From JABDGZ01 sp964487685 (GTDB lineage Bacteria; Omnitrophota; Gorgyraeia; Zapsychrales; Fredricksoniimonadaceae), in NCBI GenBank assembly GCA_964487685.1, contig CAZASA010000001.1, positions 1-64,000 on the forward strand: a DNA stretch of 64,000 nucleotides, in the 5' to 3' direction. Below the pieces are notes generated by a model. The model was not told the DNA's origin, ran no database searches, and worked only from the letters and a program-made list of their open reading frames with translations. Positions 26,799 to 35,550 of the stretch are shown here, piece after piece; the stretch's first letter is position 1, and each line of letters starts with the position of its first letter. The translations under genes and the position numbers were made by a program.

Positions 26799-27734
26799 AT
26801 GAGCTTTTGGAAAGACAAACGTGTCGTGGTCACTGGCGGCGGGGGATTTCTAGGCCGGGTCGTGGTGGCCCAGCTTTACGCCCAAGGTTGCAAGCATATC
26901 ACAGTTCCCCGTTCAGCTCAATTTGACCTGCGCAAAACCGCCGCTATCCGCAAGCTTTATACCCAAGCCCGTCCTGATCTGATCATCCATTTGGCCGCTG
27001 TTGTCGGAGGGATTGGGGCTAATCGCGAAAATCCCGGGAAGTTTTTTTATGACAATTTGATGATGGGTGTTGAATTGATGGAGCAGGCCCGCCAGTTGGG
27101 CATCCCTAAATTTATCGCCGTTGGGACTATCTGCGCCTATCCTAAATTTTGTCCGGTGCCATTTAAAGAAGAAAATATTTGGGACGGCTATCCTGAAGAG
27201 ACCAATGCTCCTTATGGTTTGGCTAAAAAAATGCTTTTGGTACAATCACAGGCCTATCGTCAGCAGTATGGATTTAACTCCATCTATCTGTTGCCAGTTA
27301 ACCTCTACGGCCCGGGGGATAATTTTTCCCCTGAGAGTTCACACGTGATCCCGGCCTTGGTCCGCAAATGTGTTGAGGCCAAAGATCGGGGGGATGATCA
27401 GATTACAGTCTGGGGGACCGGCCGTGCAACGCGGGAATTTTTATATGTGGATGATGCCGCCCGGGGCATTATTCTGGCGGCTGAAAAATACAATAGCTCT
27501 GAGCCGGTGAATTTGGGGGCAGGGTTTGAGATCTCGATTGTGAAATTGGCAGAATTAATCGTCAAACTGACTAAATTCAAGGGAAAGATCATCTGGGATA
27601 AAACCAAGCCGGATGGGCAGCCGAGGCGTTCGCTGGATACATCCCGGGCCCGTAAAGAATTTGGATTTGAATCTAAAGTATCATTTGAAGCCGGATTGAA
27701 GAAAACCATTGCTTGGTTTGAACGTAATCGTTGA
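26799..27734 (+). CDS. fcl: GDP-L-fucose synthase
   Basis: 311 residues. VVTGGGGFLGRVVVAQL binds NADPH, VVGGIGANRENPGKF is typical of Fcl, VGTICAYPKFCPVPFKEE and YGLAK hold the Ser/Tyr/Lys set, and VNLYGPGDNFSPESSHVIP is the family block. It epimerises C3/C5 and reduces C4 of the Gmd product. Directly downstream of gmd, so GDP-L-fucose or a close relative is a component of the glycan. Confidence 0.92.
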   Translation: MSFWKDKRVVVTGGGGFLGRVVVAQLYAQGCKHITVPRSAQFDLRKTAAIRKLYTQARPDLIIHLAAVVGGIGANRENPGKFFYDNLMMGVELMEQARQLGIPKFIAVGTICAYPKFCPVPFKEENIWDGYPEETNAPYGLAKKMLLVQSQAYRQQYGFNSIYLLPVNLYGPGDNFSPESSHVIPALVRKCVEAKDRGDDQITVWGTGRATREFLYVDDAARGIILAAEKYNSSEPVNLGAGFEISIVKLAELIVKLTKFKGKIIWDKTKPDGQPRRSLDTSRARKEFGFESKVSFEAGLKKTIAWFERNR

Positions 27735-27757
27735 GCCTAGCAAGAAACAGGGAATCT

Positions 27758-27785
27758 TTGACAAAACAGCATCCTCGGTTATAAT
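27758..27785 (+). promoter_or_regulatory. Sigma-70 promoter for pgk-tpiA-secG
   Basis: TTGACA (27758-27763), 16-base spacer, TATAAT (27780-27785): both hexamers match consensus. It lies in the 96-base gap after fcl and about 45 bases before the pgk ATG. AGGAG (27819-27823) is the ribosome site. It marks the boundary between the polysaccharide cluster and central-metabolism genes. Confidence 0.88.
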
Positions 27786-27830
27786 ACTTTCTTTTTACAT
27801 ATATATTAAGGAATAGACAGGAGTTCGGTT

Positions 27831-29012
27831 ATGCAGAAAATGACTGTGCGGGATATCGATGTTAAGGGGAAAAAAGTCATTATCCGGGTAGATTTCAATG
27901 TACCCCTGGAGGGGGACAAGATCACGGATGACCGTCGTATTACTGCGGCCTTGCCTACGATCAAATATGTCCTGGACCATGGGGCTTCCAAGGTCATCCT
28001 GATGAGCCATTTAGGCCGTCCCAAGGGGACTGGCTTTGAGAAGGAATTCTCACTTTTACCTGCAGCCAAACATTTACAGGAATTACTTAAGGAAAAGGTA
28101 TTGTTCCTTAATGATTGCATAGGACCTGCTGTCAAAGAAGCGATTGCCAAATCAACCGAACGTGTTGTTTTGCTGGAGAATTTGCGTTTTCATAAAGCTG
28201 AAGAAAAGAATGATCCTGCCTTTGCCAAAGAATTGGCTTCCCTGGCAGATATCTATGTGAACGATGCCTTTGGTACCGCGCACCGCGCCCATGCCTCAAC
28301 AGCGGGGATTACAGCTTATTTACCGTCGGTAGCAGGGTTCCTGATAGAAAAGGAATTGCAATTTTTAGGGAATGCGATCAATAACCCCAAACGCCCGTTG
28401 GTCATCATATTAGGAGGAGCCAAGGTCTCAGATAAGATCGAATTGATCAAGAATCTGATCCCCAAGGCCAATAGTATTATCATCGGCGGCGGGATGGCGT
28501 ATACATTTTTGAAAGCCCAGGGCATCAATGTCGGCAATTCCAAGTTGGAAAAAGACAAGGTGGACATGGCCCGTGATCTGATGGAACAAGCCAAAAAGGC
28601 ACGGGTGGAATTTTCTTTGACCACTGATTTCGTCATCACCCAAAGTTTTACCAGCGATGATTGTAAGGTTTCTGATGTGATCCCCGATGGTTGGGAAAGC
28701 CTGGATATCGGCCCCAAGACCATTAAACGTTATGAGGCCATCTTGTCAAAGGCTAAAACCGTGGTATGGAACGGGCCTTTAGGGGTTTTTGAACGTGATG
28801 CTTATGCCAAAGGGACCCGGGCGATCGCGGATTATTTGGCTTCATTAAAGGATGTGACCGTGATCATCGGCGGCGGAGATTCCGCGGCTGCAGTGGCCAA
28901 ATTCGGCCTGGAAGATAAAATGACGCATATTTCGACCGGCGGCGGGGCGTCATTGGAATTTTTGGAAGGCAAAGAATTGCCCGGTATCGCGGCACTTAAT
29001 GATAAAAAATGA
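27831..29012 (+). CDS. pgk: Phosphoglycerate kinase
   Basis: 393 residues, typical bacterial length. KVIIRVDFNVPLEGDKITD, LMSHLGRPKG, VLLENLRFHKAEEKND, GGAKVSDKIELI, VWNGPLGVFE and IGGGDSAAAVAKFG are the two-domain hinge and nucleotide-binding blocks. It interconverts 1,3-bisphosphoglycerate and 3-phosphoglycerate with ATP. It has its own strong promoter and a clear AGGAG site seven bases from the ATG. tpiA and secG follow in the same direction, an order seen in several phyla. Confidence 0.97.
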   Translation: MQKMTVRDIDVKGKKVIIRVDFNVPLEGDKITDDRRITAALPTIKYVLDHGASKVILMSHLGRPKGTGFEKEFSLLPAAKHLQELLKEKVLFLNDCIGPAVKEAIAKSTERVVLLENLRFHKAEEKNDPAFAKELASLADIYVNDAFGTAHRAHASTAGITAYLPSVAGFLIEKELQFLGNAINNPKRPLVIILGGAKVSDKIELIKNLIPKANSIIIGGGMAYTFLKAQGINVGNSKLEKDKVDMARDLMEQAKKARVEFSLTTDFVITQSFTSDDCKVSDVIPDGWESLDIGPKTIKRYEAILSKAKTVVWNGPLGVFERDAYAKGTRAIADYLASLKDVTVIIGGGDSAAAVAKFGLEDKMTHISTGGGASLEFLEGKELPGIAALNDKK

Positions 29013-29030
29013 CACCGACGTAATGTTAGT

Positions 29031-29061
29031 GTCATCCCCGAATGTTTTTATCGGGGATCCA
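29031..29061. repeat. Hairpin repeat, copy 1 (left unit)
   Basis: GTCATCCCCGAATG... unit with stem ATCCCCGA (29034-29041) and TCGGGGAT (29051-29058). It is the same sequence family as 30310-30340 and lies in the pgk-tpiA gap. Its stem bases differ from the other copy in a compensating way. Confidence 0.8.
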
Positions 29062-29071
29062 TTTTAGAAGG

Positions 29072-29091
29072 ATTCCCGCTTTCGCGGGAAT
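29072..29091. repeat. Hairpin repeat, right unit (ATTCCCGC type)
   Basis: ATTCCCGC (29072-29079) and GCGGGAAT (29084-29091) form an eight-base stem with a four-base loop. With the left unit, the outer ends GTCATCCCCG and CGGGAATGAC are near-inverted, so 29031-29094 looks like one small non-autonomous element. Read in the + frame it gives the IPAFAGMT string common to this widespread repeat class. Confidence 0.75.
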
Positions 29092-29101
29092 GACAAATCA
29101 T

Positions 29102-29869
29102 ATGAGAAAACCGATCATTGCTGGTAACTGGAAATTAAATAAGAATCCTCATGAGGCGCTGGTCCTGGCTGATGAATTAAAACGTGAATTGGTGGACATC
29201 ACCGGCGTCGATGTGGTGGTCTGCCCGCCTTTTGTGGATTTGACCGACGTTTCCGATGCCCTGATCGACCATGACATTGCTTTGGGCGCACAGAATGTAT
29301 TTTGGGAAGATGCCGGCGCTTTTACCGGAGAAGTATCTGCCCCTATGCTTAAGGACCTGGGTGTGACTTACGTGATCATTGGGCATTCCGAGCGCCGCCT
29401 GTATTTCCATGAGACCAATGAAACAGTCAACAAACGCCTGCGCGCGGTATTAAAACATGGGCTGACTCCAATCGTCTGCGTGGGGGAAAACCTTGCCCAG
29501 CGTGAAGCGAATTCGACCTTTGATGTTATTAAAGACCACTGCGAAGGATCTCTTAAGGGATTATCAGTGGACGAAATGAAAAGTGTCATCGTGGCTTACG
29601 AGCCCGTTTGGGCCATTGGAACGGGCAAGACCGCAACTCCTCAACAAGCCCAGGAAGTGCATGTTTTTATCCGTCAGTTATTGGGGAAAATGTTTGATGT
29701 CCAAATAGCTAATAGTGTGCGTATCCAATACGGCGGCAGTGTGACGCCCGATAATATTGTTTCCTTGATGGCCCAGCCTGATATCGACGGGGCCTTGGTG
29801 GGAGGGGCAAGCTTGAAAGCGCCTTCTTTTGCCGCTATCGTCAAGGGTGCTAAAAAAACAGGAGTCTAA
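29102..29869 (+). CDS. tpiA: Triosephosphate isomerase
   Basis: 255 residues from the ATG at 29102. AGNWKLNK (catalytic Lys), VIIGHSERR (His95-type), AYEPVWAIGTGKTAT (Glu167-type with the flexible loop), and IQYGGSV and GALVGGASLK are all intact. A longer frame begins at 29042, but those 20 residues are translated from the hairpin repeat and are not conserved. Interconverts DHAP and glyceraldehyde 3-phosphate. Second gene of the pgk operon. Confidence 0.96.
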   Translation: MRKPIIAGNWKLNKNPHEALVLADELKRELVDITGVDVVVCPPFVDLTDVSDALIDHDIALGAQNVFWEDAGAFTGEVSAPMLKDLGVTYVIIGHSERRLYFHETNETVNKRLRAVLKHGLTPIVCVGENLAQREANSTFDVIKDHCEGSLKGLSVDEMKSVIVAYEPVWAIGTGKTATPQQAQEVHVFIRQLLGKMFDVQIANSVRIQYGGSVTPDNIVSLMAQPDIDGALVGGASLKAPSFAAIVKGAKKTGV

Positions 29870-29873
29870 ATTT

Positions 29874-30281
29874 ATGGGTTTTATCCTCGTTATTCATGTC
29901 GTTGTTTGTGTGCTTTTGGTGATCGCCATCTTAATGCAGGCAGGCCGCGGCGGCGGTTTGACAGAGTCCTTCCAATCCGCTGAATCCATGTTCGGGACCC
30001 AGACCAATGTGTTCATGGTGCGATTTACGACGATTCTGGCAGTGATTTTTTTGAGCACGTCATTGTTCTTGGCTTTCAATTCCTCTAAGATGGATAAGTC
30101 GTTGATGGCCAATAAGAAACTTTTATCCACTGTCCCCATGCCAATGCCAGCGCCTAAATCCAAAGACGCAGAAGGGGACGTTCAAGTCAAGGTCGAGCCA
30201 TATAAGCAAACGGCGCCGGCTCCAAGCGCGCCTTCAAGCAATAATGCTCCGGTTAATCCCATGACTAATGCAGAAAAATAA
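29874..30281 (+). CDS. secG: Protein translocase subunit SecG
   Basis: 135 residues from the ATG at 29874. Two membrane helices (about 3-22 and 50-70) flank LMQAGRGGGLTESFQSAESMFG, shortened here to its key part AGRGGGL, the SecG signature. A Pro/Ala/Lys-rich tail of about 60 residues follows, longer than the minimal SecG. It is an accessory subunit of SecYEG in the inner membrane. GGAGTCTAAATTT provides the ribosome site and overlaps the tpiA stop. Confidence 0.9.
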   Translation: MGFILVIHVVVCVLLVIAILMQAGRGGGLTESFQSAESMFGTQTNVFMVRFTTILAVIFLSTSLFLAFNSSKMDKSLMANKKLLSTVPMPMPAPKSKDAEGDVQVKVEPYKQTAPAPSAPSSNNAPVNPMTNAEK

Positions 30282-32040
30282 TGTCATTCTTGAATATAAA
30301 TTCCAGCATGTCATTCCCGAATGCTTTAGTCGGGAATCCATAACAAAATTACTAATTACTTTTTTCTTCATTTACTTTTGTATTGTGGCTTCAAACGTTC
30401 ATGCCGCTTCTGGCCGCTACGGCGGCAGCCTAGTGGAAGCAACCCCTTCCGATCCAAAAACTTTCAATATGATCGTCTCAACAGATGTTTACAGCGATGC
30501 GGCGACAAGCTTTCTTTTTGAGGGCTTGACCACTGAGGACCATCTTACCTTAAAGGTCATCCCTAATTTAGCCAAATCCTGGGACATTTCACCCGACGGT
30601 CTTCAATGGACATTTCATTTAAGGGAACATGTCACCTGGTTTGACGGGCAACCTTTCGGTGCGGATGATGTGGTATTTACTTTCAATGACTTGATCTATA
30701 ATCCGGATATCCCTTCGTCTTCAAAGGATGTGTTGACCATTAATGGGAGACCTTTTAAAGTTGAAAAGATCGATGAGCATACCGTACGGTTTACCTTGCC
30801 GGTCAAATTTGCGCCATTCTTGAGGGCCATGGAACAGCCTCTTTTGCCCAAGCATTGCCTATCGCAGGCAGTAGCTCAAAAGAAATTTTCTTTTACCTGG
30901 GGCATTGATACGCCGCCTGCCCGGATCATAGGCACCGGCCCATTTATGTTAAGCGAATATCATCCCGGTGAGCGCCTCGTTTACAAGCGCAATCCCCATT
31001 ATTGGAAAAAATCATCTCAAGGGGGTCCCTTGCCTTATCTGGACAAGGTCATTTATTTGATCATTCCTGATCCTCAAGCCCAACTGTTGAAATTTATAGA
31101 CGGAGAAACTGACGATACGGCTGTCAGCGGCAGTGATTATCCGTTACTTAAACCGATGGAGAGGCAAAAAGATTTTCATATTTATGACGAGGGGCCTGAT
31201 TACGGTACGAGATTCATCACCTTCAACCAAAATCCGGGGCTTAACCCTAATACCCGCAAACCTTATGTTGATCCGGTTAAGCTGTCCTGGTTTACCGACC
31301 TGCAATTCCGTCAGGCCGTTGCGCACGCGATCGACAAAAAAAAGATCATTGAGATCCTTAATAATGGTTTTGGGCAGCCTCAGAACGGTCCCATGAGCCC
31401 CAGCAGCGGATTTTTTTATACTCCTGACGTGACAATTTATGACTATGATCTAAAAAAGGCAAAGGCTATCCTGGAGCAAGCCGGCTATCACTATAGTCAG
31501 AGAGATGGAAAACTGGAAGATCCCAAGGGCCATCCCGTGGAATTTAATTTATTGACCACGGCAACGGATGATCCTTTAGCACAGCAATTGGCTTTTATGA
31601 TCAGGTCGGATTTAGAACAGTTAGGGATGAAGGTCAATTTAGTATCGTTGGAATTCAACGCCCTAGTCAATAAATTGACCTCTTCTTATGATTGGGATGC
31701 GGTGATCATAGGTTTGACCGGCGGGGTGGAGCCTCATTTTGGGCAAAACGTATGGAAGTCTTCCGGGGGCTTGCATTTGTGGGACCCGCACCAGGCCAAG
31801 CCCGCGACCGCGTGGGAAAAGAGGATGGATGAAATTTATGATCAGGGCGTTGAAGAACTTGATGAGAACAAGCGCAAGGTCTTGTATGATGAATTCCAGC
31901 GTATTGCCGCCGATGAACTTCCGGTGATCTATACCATCTTGAATGTTGACATGATCGCTGTGCGCAATAAATTCGGTAATCTTAAACCCACTGTCAACGG
32001 CGGGCCGTTTAATAATATTGAGGAAATATATGTTAAATGA
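30268..32040 (+). CDS. Peptide/nickel-type ABC transporter substrate-binding protein
   Basis: 590 residues, SBP family 5 (DppA/OppA/NikA). A hydrophobic segment at about 31-45 ending ASNVHA/ASG is a Sec signal peptide. It is preceded by an unusually long, charged N-region of about 30 residues, partly encoded by hairpin repeat copy 2. LTTEDHLTLKVIPNLAKSW, GLQWTFHLREHVTWFDGQPF and ADDVVFTFNDL are diagnostic; FRQAVAHAIDKKKI is the domain 2 block. The ATG at 30268 lies inside secG; no better in-frame ATG exists before the signal helix. Captures oligopeptides or similar ligands in the periplasm for the permeases downstream. Confidence 0.88.
   Translation: MQKNNVILEYKFQHVIPECFSRESITKLLITFFFIYFCIVASNVHAASGRYGGSLVEATPSDPKTFNMIVSTDVYSDAATSFLFEGLTTEDHLTLKVIPNLAKSWDISPDGLQWTFHLREHVTWFDGQPFGADDVVFTFNDLIYNPDIPSSSKDVLTINGRPFKVEKIDEHTVRFTLPVKFAPFLRAMEQPLLPKHCLSQAVAQKKFSFTWGIDTPPARIIGTGPFMLSEYHPGERLVYKRNPHYWKKSSQGGPLPYLDKVIYLIIPDPQAQLLKFIDGETDDTAVSGSDYPLLKPMERQKDFHIYDEGPDYGTRFITFNQNPGLNPNTRKPYVDPVKLSWFTDLQFRQAVAHAIDKKKIIEILNNGFGQPQNGPMSPSSGFFYTPDVTIYDYDLKKAKAILEQAGYHYSQRDGKLEDPKGHPVEFNLLTTATDDPLAQQLAFMIRSDLEQLGMKVNLVSLEFNALVNKLTSSYDWDAVIIGLTGGVEPHFGQNVWKSSGGLHLWDPHQAKPATAWEKRMDEIYDQGVEELDENKRKVLYDEFQRIAADELPVIYTILNVDMIAVRNKFGNLKPTVNGGPFNNIEEIYVK
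30310..30340. repeat. Hairpin repeat, copy 2, inside a coding N-terminus
   Basis: Matches 29031-29061 at 26 of 31 positions. Stem ATTCCCGA (30313-30320) and TCGGGAAT (30330-30337); the change C to T on one arm is matched by G to A on the other relative to copy 1. It lies between the start codon and the signal helix of the substrate-binding protein and encodes VIPECFSRES there. Confidence 0.8.
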
Positions 32041-33011
32041 TTAACCCTATTATCCAACGCCTTTGCTCGACGATCCTGCTGTTGCTTACGATCAGCTTCT
32101 TGACCTTCTGGTTGATGCATGCGACGCCGGGAAGTTTTTTTGACAGTTTGCGCCTTAATCCACAGATCTCACCGGAAACAATTTCACGTTACGAGAATTT
32201 ATATCATCTTCATGACCCTTTGCTGGTGCAATACGGTCATTGGGTCATCAATATCCTGCACGGGGAATGGGGGTATTCGTTTTATTATAATGTGCCGGTC
32301 ACCTATGTCCTGGGCAGCCGGTTATTCAATACGTTTATCCTGGCCTTTACCAGTTTAATTTTGACCTGGAGCATCGCGATCCCATTTGGTATTTGGGCGG
32401 CGCTTAGGCGTAATCATTGGATAGACAGGGTGCTATCGGTATTTTCCTTTGCTGCTCTTTCAACACCGGGGTTCTTCTTAGCGGTGCTTGTTTTATATGC
32501 GGCCAGTAAATGGGGAGCTTTGCCTTTGGGAGGCATGCACAGCCCTAATTTTGATGATATGACCTGCCTTGGAAAGATCTGGGACACGCTTTTGCATCTG
32601 GTGATACCAGCTTCTGTCCTTTCCTTGTCGTCTATTGCTTCCTTACAGCGGATCATGCGCGGGAATATGCTGGGCGTTTTGCGCCAACAATATATTTTAG
32701 CGGCCCGCGCCAAAGGGCTACCTGAACAGATCGTGATCTACCGCCATGCCCTGCGCAACGCGTTTAATCCTTTGGTCACCCTTTTAGGATATGACTTTGC
32801 TTCCCTTTTAAGCGGGGCGGCATTGATCGAAATCGTTTGCTCTTGGCCGGGTTTAGGTTCTTTGCTGTTGACCGCGGTGCGCGCTAAGGATATTTATTTA
32901 GTGATGAGCAGTACACTATTGGCAGGTGTGCTTTTGGTCTTGGGTAATGTTTTGGCTGATATTTTATTGACCCTGGTCGATCCGCGTATCCGATATGAAA
33001 AATCTAATTGA
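32037..33011 (+). CDS. ABC transporter permease, OppB/DppB type
   Basis: 324 residues. An N-terminal helix is followed by the periplasmic TPGSFFDSLRLNPQIS block and RYENLYHLHDPLLVQYGHWV typical of DppB. About six membrane helices are present, with the EAA loop at YILAARAKGLPEQIVIYRHALRNA (given here only by its ends, about 218-241). Forms the membrane channel with the OppC-like partner. ATGA overlap with the binding-protein gene. Confidence 0.9.
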   Translation: MINPIIQRLCSTILLLLTISFLTFWLMHATPGSFFDSLRLNPQISPETISRYENLYHLHDPLLVQYGHWVINILHGEWGYSFYYNVPVTYVLGSRLFNTFILAFTSLILTWSIAIPFGIWAALRRNHWIDRVLSVFSFAALSTPGFFLAVLVLYAASKWGALPLGGMHSPNFDDMTCLGKIWDTLLHLVIPASVLSLSSIASLQRIMRGNMLGVLRQQYILAARAKGLPEQIVIYRHALRNAFNPLVTLLGYDFASLLSGAALIEIVCSWPGLGSLLLTAVRAKDIYLVMSSTLLAGVLLVLGNVLADILLTLVDPRIRYEKSN

Positions 33012-34047
33012 TCCCAACAGCCGTATCGGCTTAGCTATTGCGTCATTTCGCCGCAATAGGGTTAGCATGTTCTGTCTCTGGGTCTTGCTTGTCATTTACG
33101 GGATGGCGATAGGTGCTGATTTTATCTGCCCGTATTCCTATCACGACGAAGACCGCAATTATTCTTACTGTCCTCCAACAACTGTTCATTGGGCGGAGCA
33201 TGGGCGATGGGCCTATCCATTTATCTACCAGCGCAAACTGACCTTCGATGTTTATCATCGACGGGTCTATGTCGATGATCTGGCCCAAAAATGCCCGCTG
33301 CATTTTTTACGATCAGGTCGGCTTTTCGGGGTCAACACTCCAGGGCGTTTTTATCTTTGGGGCGCGGATGCGCGTGGACGCGATCTGTTCTCACGTATCT
33401 GGTATGGGGCCAGGATATCGTTGTCCATCGGGCTTTTAGGTGTTGCCATTTCATTTATGCTGGGACTGTTGATCGGCGGGATCGCCGGTTATTACGGCGG
33501 TTGGGTGGATGGCGTTTTGATGCGTCTTTGCGAGATGTTCATGATGGTGCCGGGATTTTATCTGATGCTGGCCTTAAGGGCCGCTGTACCGGAGAATTTT
33601 AATTCGGTGCAGGTATATTTTAGTGTGGTGGTCATCCTGGCGTTCATCGGCTGGGCCTCTTTAGCGCGAATTATCCGCGGCATGACCCTTTCACTGCGCG
33701 AGCGGGACTATGTATTGGCAGCCAAGACCCTGGGGGTTTCTGATATAACCATTATATTCAAACATATCCTGCCTCAGACGATCTCATTTTCCTGCGCAAC
33801 ATTGATGTTGACGATCTCTTCGTATATTTTGGCAGAAGCGGGTTTAAGTGTTGTGGGTTTAGGCATCCAGGACCCTGTTCCCAGCTGGGGAAATTTGCTT
33901 TCGGATGCCATGGCCATCGTGCCGGTGATATTCGCGCCGTGGATATTACTGCCTGGATTGTTTATATTTATTGCTGTGATATGTTTCAATGTCGTCGGAG
34001 ACGGTCTTCGGGACGCTTTTGACCCGATGTTCAATAGTGAGGATTAA
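32995..34047 (+). CDS. ABC transporter permease, OppC/DppC type
   Basis: 350 residues. FRRNRVSMFCLWVLLVIYG is the conserved N-terminal helix. A long periplasmic insert (about 45-110) precedes GADARGRDLFSRIWYGARIS, the OppC signature, followed by LSIGLLGVAISFMLG. The EAA loop is DYVLAAKTLGVSDITIIFKH. PVPSWGNLLSDA ends the conserved core. The insert is longer than in DppC (about 300 residues) and resembles YejE-type permeases. It overlaps the OppB-like gene by 17 bases. Confidence 0.9.
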   Translation: MKNLIDPNSRIGLAIASFRRNRVSMFCLWVLLVIYGMAIGADFICPYSYHDEDRNYSYCPPTTVHWAEHGRWAYPFIYQRKLTFDVYHRRVYVDDLAQKCPLHFLRSGRLFGVNTPGRFYLWGADARGRDLFSRIWYGARISLSIGLLGVAISFMLGLLIGGIAGYYGGWVDGVLMRLCEMFMMVPGFYLMLALRAAVPENFNSVQVYFSVVVILAFIGWASLARIIRGMTLSLRERDYVLAAKTLGVSDITIIFKHILPQTISFSCATLMLTISSYILAEAGLSVVGLGIQDPVPSWGNLLSDAMAIVPVIFAPWILLPGLFIFIAVICFNVVGDGLRDAFDPMFNSED

Positions 34048-34053
34048 AATTTC

Positions 34054-35550
34054 ATGCAACGATTGATCATTGTGCTTATTTTGATTTGGCTCGGATGGCA
34101 TGTAGCCATTCCTATTGACCTGACTGTTTCCGATCTTGGGCGGCATATTAAAAATGGCGAACTTATTGCCCATGGTAATGGGGATGTTTTATATAAGAAC
34201 TTCTATTCTTATACCAACCCTCAATATCCTTTTATCAATCACCATTGGCTGTTCGGAGTTTTTTGTTATGTGATATGGCATTTTGTCGGCATTACAGGAC
34301 TGTATTTCATTTATGTGATGCTTGAGCTTCTGACTTTTTATGTCTTTTTTGATCTTGCAAGGCGTTCTTCTTCATTCATCACTGCCTGTGCTTTCGGTTT
34401 GTTGGCTTTCCCGTTGATTTCATTTCGATATGAGATCCGGCCGGAAGGGATCAGTTGTCTTTTCGGGGGGCTGTTTTGGTGGATGATCCTTGCCTTTCAA
34501 GAGAAACGCATTAAGCCGGTTCAATTGACCATCAGTCTTTGTGCCCTGCAAGTACTATGGGTCAATATACACATATTTTTTATTTTAGGCCCGCTATTAA
34601 TTTTCCTTTTTTGGTGCCAAGAACGCAGCAATGGCCGTAAGGAAGAAGCGGCTGTCTTGCAAAAGATTTTTTTCTGCTTGTTGGCCGCGTGCTTGATCAA
34701 TCCTTCAGGTATAAACGGGGCATTGGTGCCGTTTCAATTAGGTAAGGCGTACTCTTATTTGATCATGGAGAATGCGTCGGTATTTTACTTATTAAGCACA
34801 AAAATGTTCTTCTTAAGACCCCTATTGCTTTATTTCTTGGCAGCACTTGGGGTTTTGCTCTTGGGATTATTATTTTTGGTTCAAAAGGAAGGGTTTAAGA
34901 AATATATTTTTATCACTTTATTGTCTTTGATCTTGTCCCTTGTGGCCCTGAAGGCTGCACGGATGATCGGGATCTTAGGGTTTTTCTGGATCCCCTTGAT
35001 GGCGTTGGTTTATACCAAATGGACCCAGTCTAAAACAGCTCATGTTCAGAAATTAATAGAAGCACTTATCGTGTTAGCGGCGATCATTGTTTCAGCTTAT
35101 GTCAATTGTGATTGGAAGCAGAGGCATTCACTGGGGGTGGTTGCTGGTTGTAATGATGCGGCTTATTTTTTTAAACATGAAAGAATATCAGGGGTTATTT
35201 TCAATAATTACGATATCGGGGGATATTTGATCTTTCATTTAAGCCCTCAGCATCAAATGTTTGTTGATGACCGGATGGAGGCTTACCCTGAGGATTTCTT
35301 GAAAAAGACCTATATCCCTATGCAGATGGACAATGATCTATGGCAGAAAATGGAGATTAAATATCACTTCAATGTTATTTTTTATACGCTGGATGCGACG
35401 CCTTGGGGGTATGCATTCCTCAAGGAGCGTTTCAAAGATCATTCCTGGGCAGTCGTATATTTACGCAATAATGCGGTGATATTTTTAAAACGTAATGCGC
35501 AAAATGCGTCGATCATCAAAGGCCATGAATTGCATGTGCAGGTGTCATAA
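34054..35550 (+). CDS. Multi-pass membrane protein, GT-C-like, paralogue A
   Basis: 498 residues with about ten hydrophobic segments and a C-terminal soluble part. Early SDLGRHIKNGELIAHG and INHHWLFG correspond to DLDLW-H-x-R-x-G...INHEWLFQ in the genes at 37022 and 38865, so the three are paralogues. An acidic pair in the first periplasmic loop and the many helices suggest a GT-C glycosyltransferase fold (inference). The soluble region has FNNYDIGGYLIFHL and FVDDRMEAYPEDF, equal to FNDFNSGAYL and FIDGRTELYG in the 38865 paralogue, and ends WAVVYLRNNAVIFLKR. It lacks the TPR tail. It sits between permease and ATPase genes of a transporter. Confidence 0.7.
   Translation: MQRLIIVLILIWLGWHVAIPIDLTVSDLGRHIKNGELIAHGNGDVLYKNFYSYTNPQYPFINHHWLFGVFCYVIWHFVGITGLYFIYVMLELLTFYVFFDLARRSSSFITACAFGLLAFPLISFRYEIRPEGISCLFGGLFWWMILAFQEKRIKPVQLTISLCALQVLWVNIHIFFILGPLLIFLFWCQERSNGRKEEAAVLQKIFFCLLAACLINPSGINGALVPFQLGKAYSYLIMENASVFYLLSTKMFFLRPLLLYFLAALGVLLLGLLFLVQKEGFKKYIFITLLSLILSLVALKAARMIGILGFFWIPLMALVYTKWTQSKTAHVQKLIEALIVLAAIIVSAYVNCDWKQRHSLGVVAGCNDAAYFFKHERISGVIFNNYDIGGYLIFHLSPQHQMFVDDRMEAYPEDFLKKTYIPMQMDNDLWQKMEIKYHFNVIFYTLDATPWGYAFLKERFKDHSWAVVYLRNNAVIFLKRNAQNASIIKGHELHVQVS

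Noticed and set aside
29042..29101. A 20-residue N-terminal extension of TpiA
   Set aside because: It is translated from the hairpin repeat (IPAFAGMT string), and the normal TpiA N-terminus starts at the ATG at 29102.
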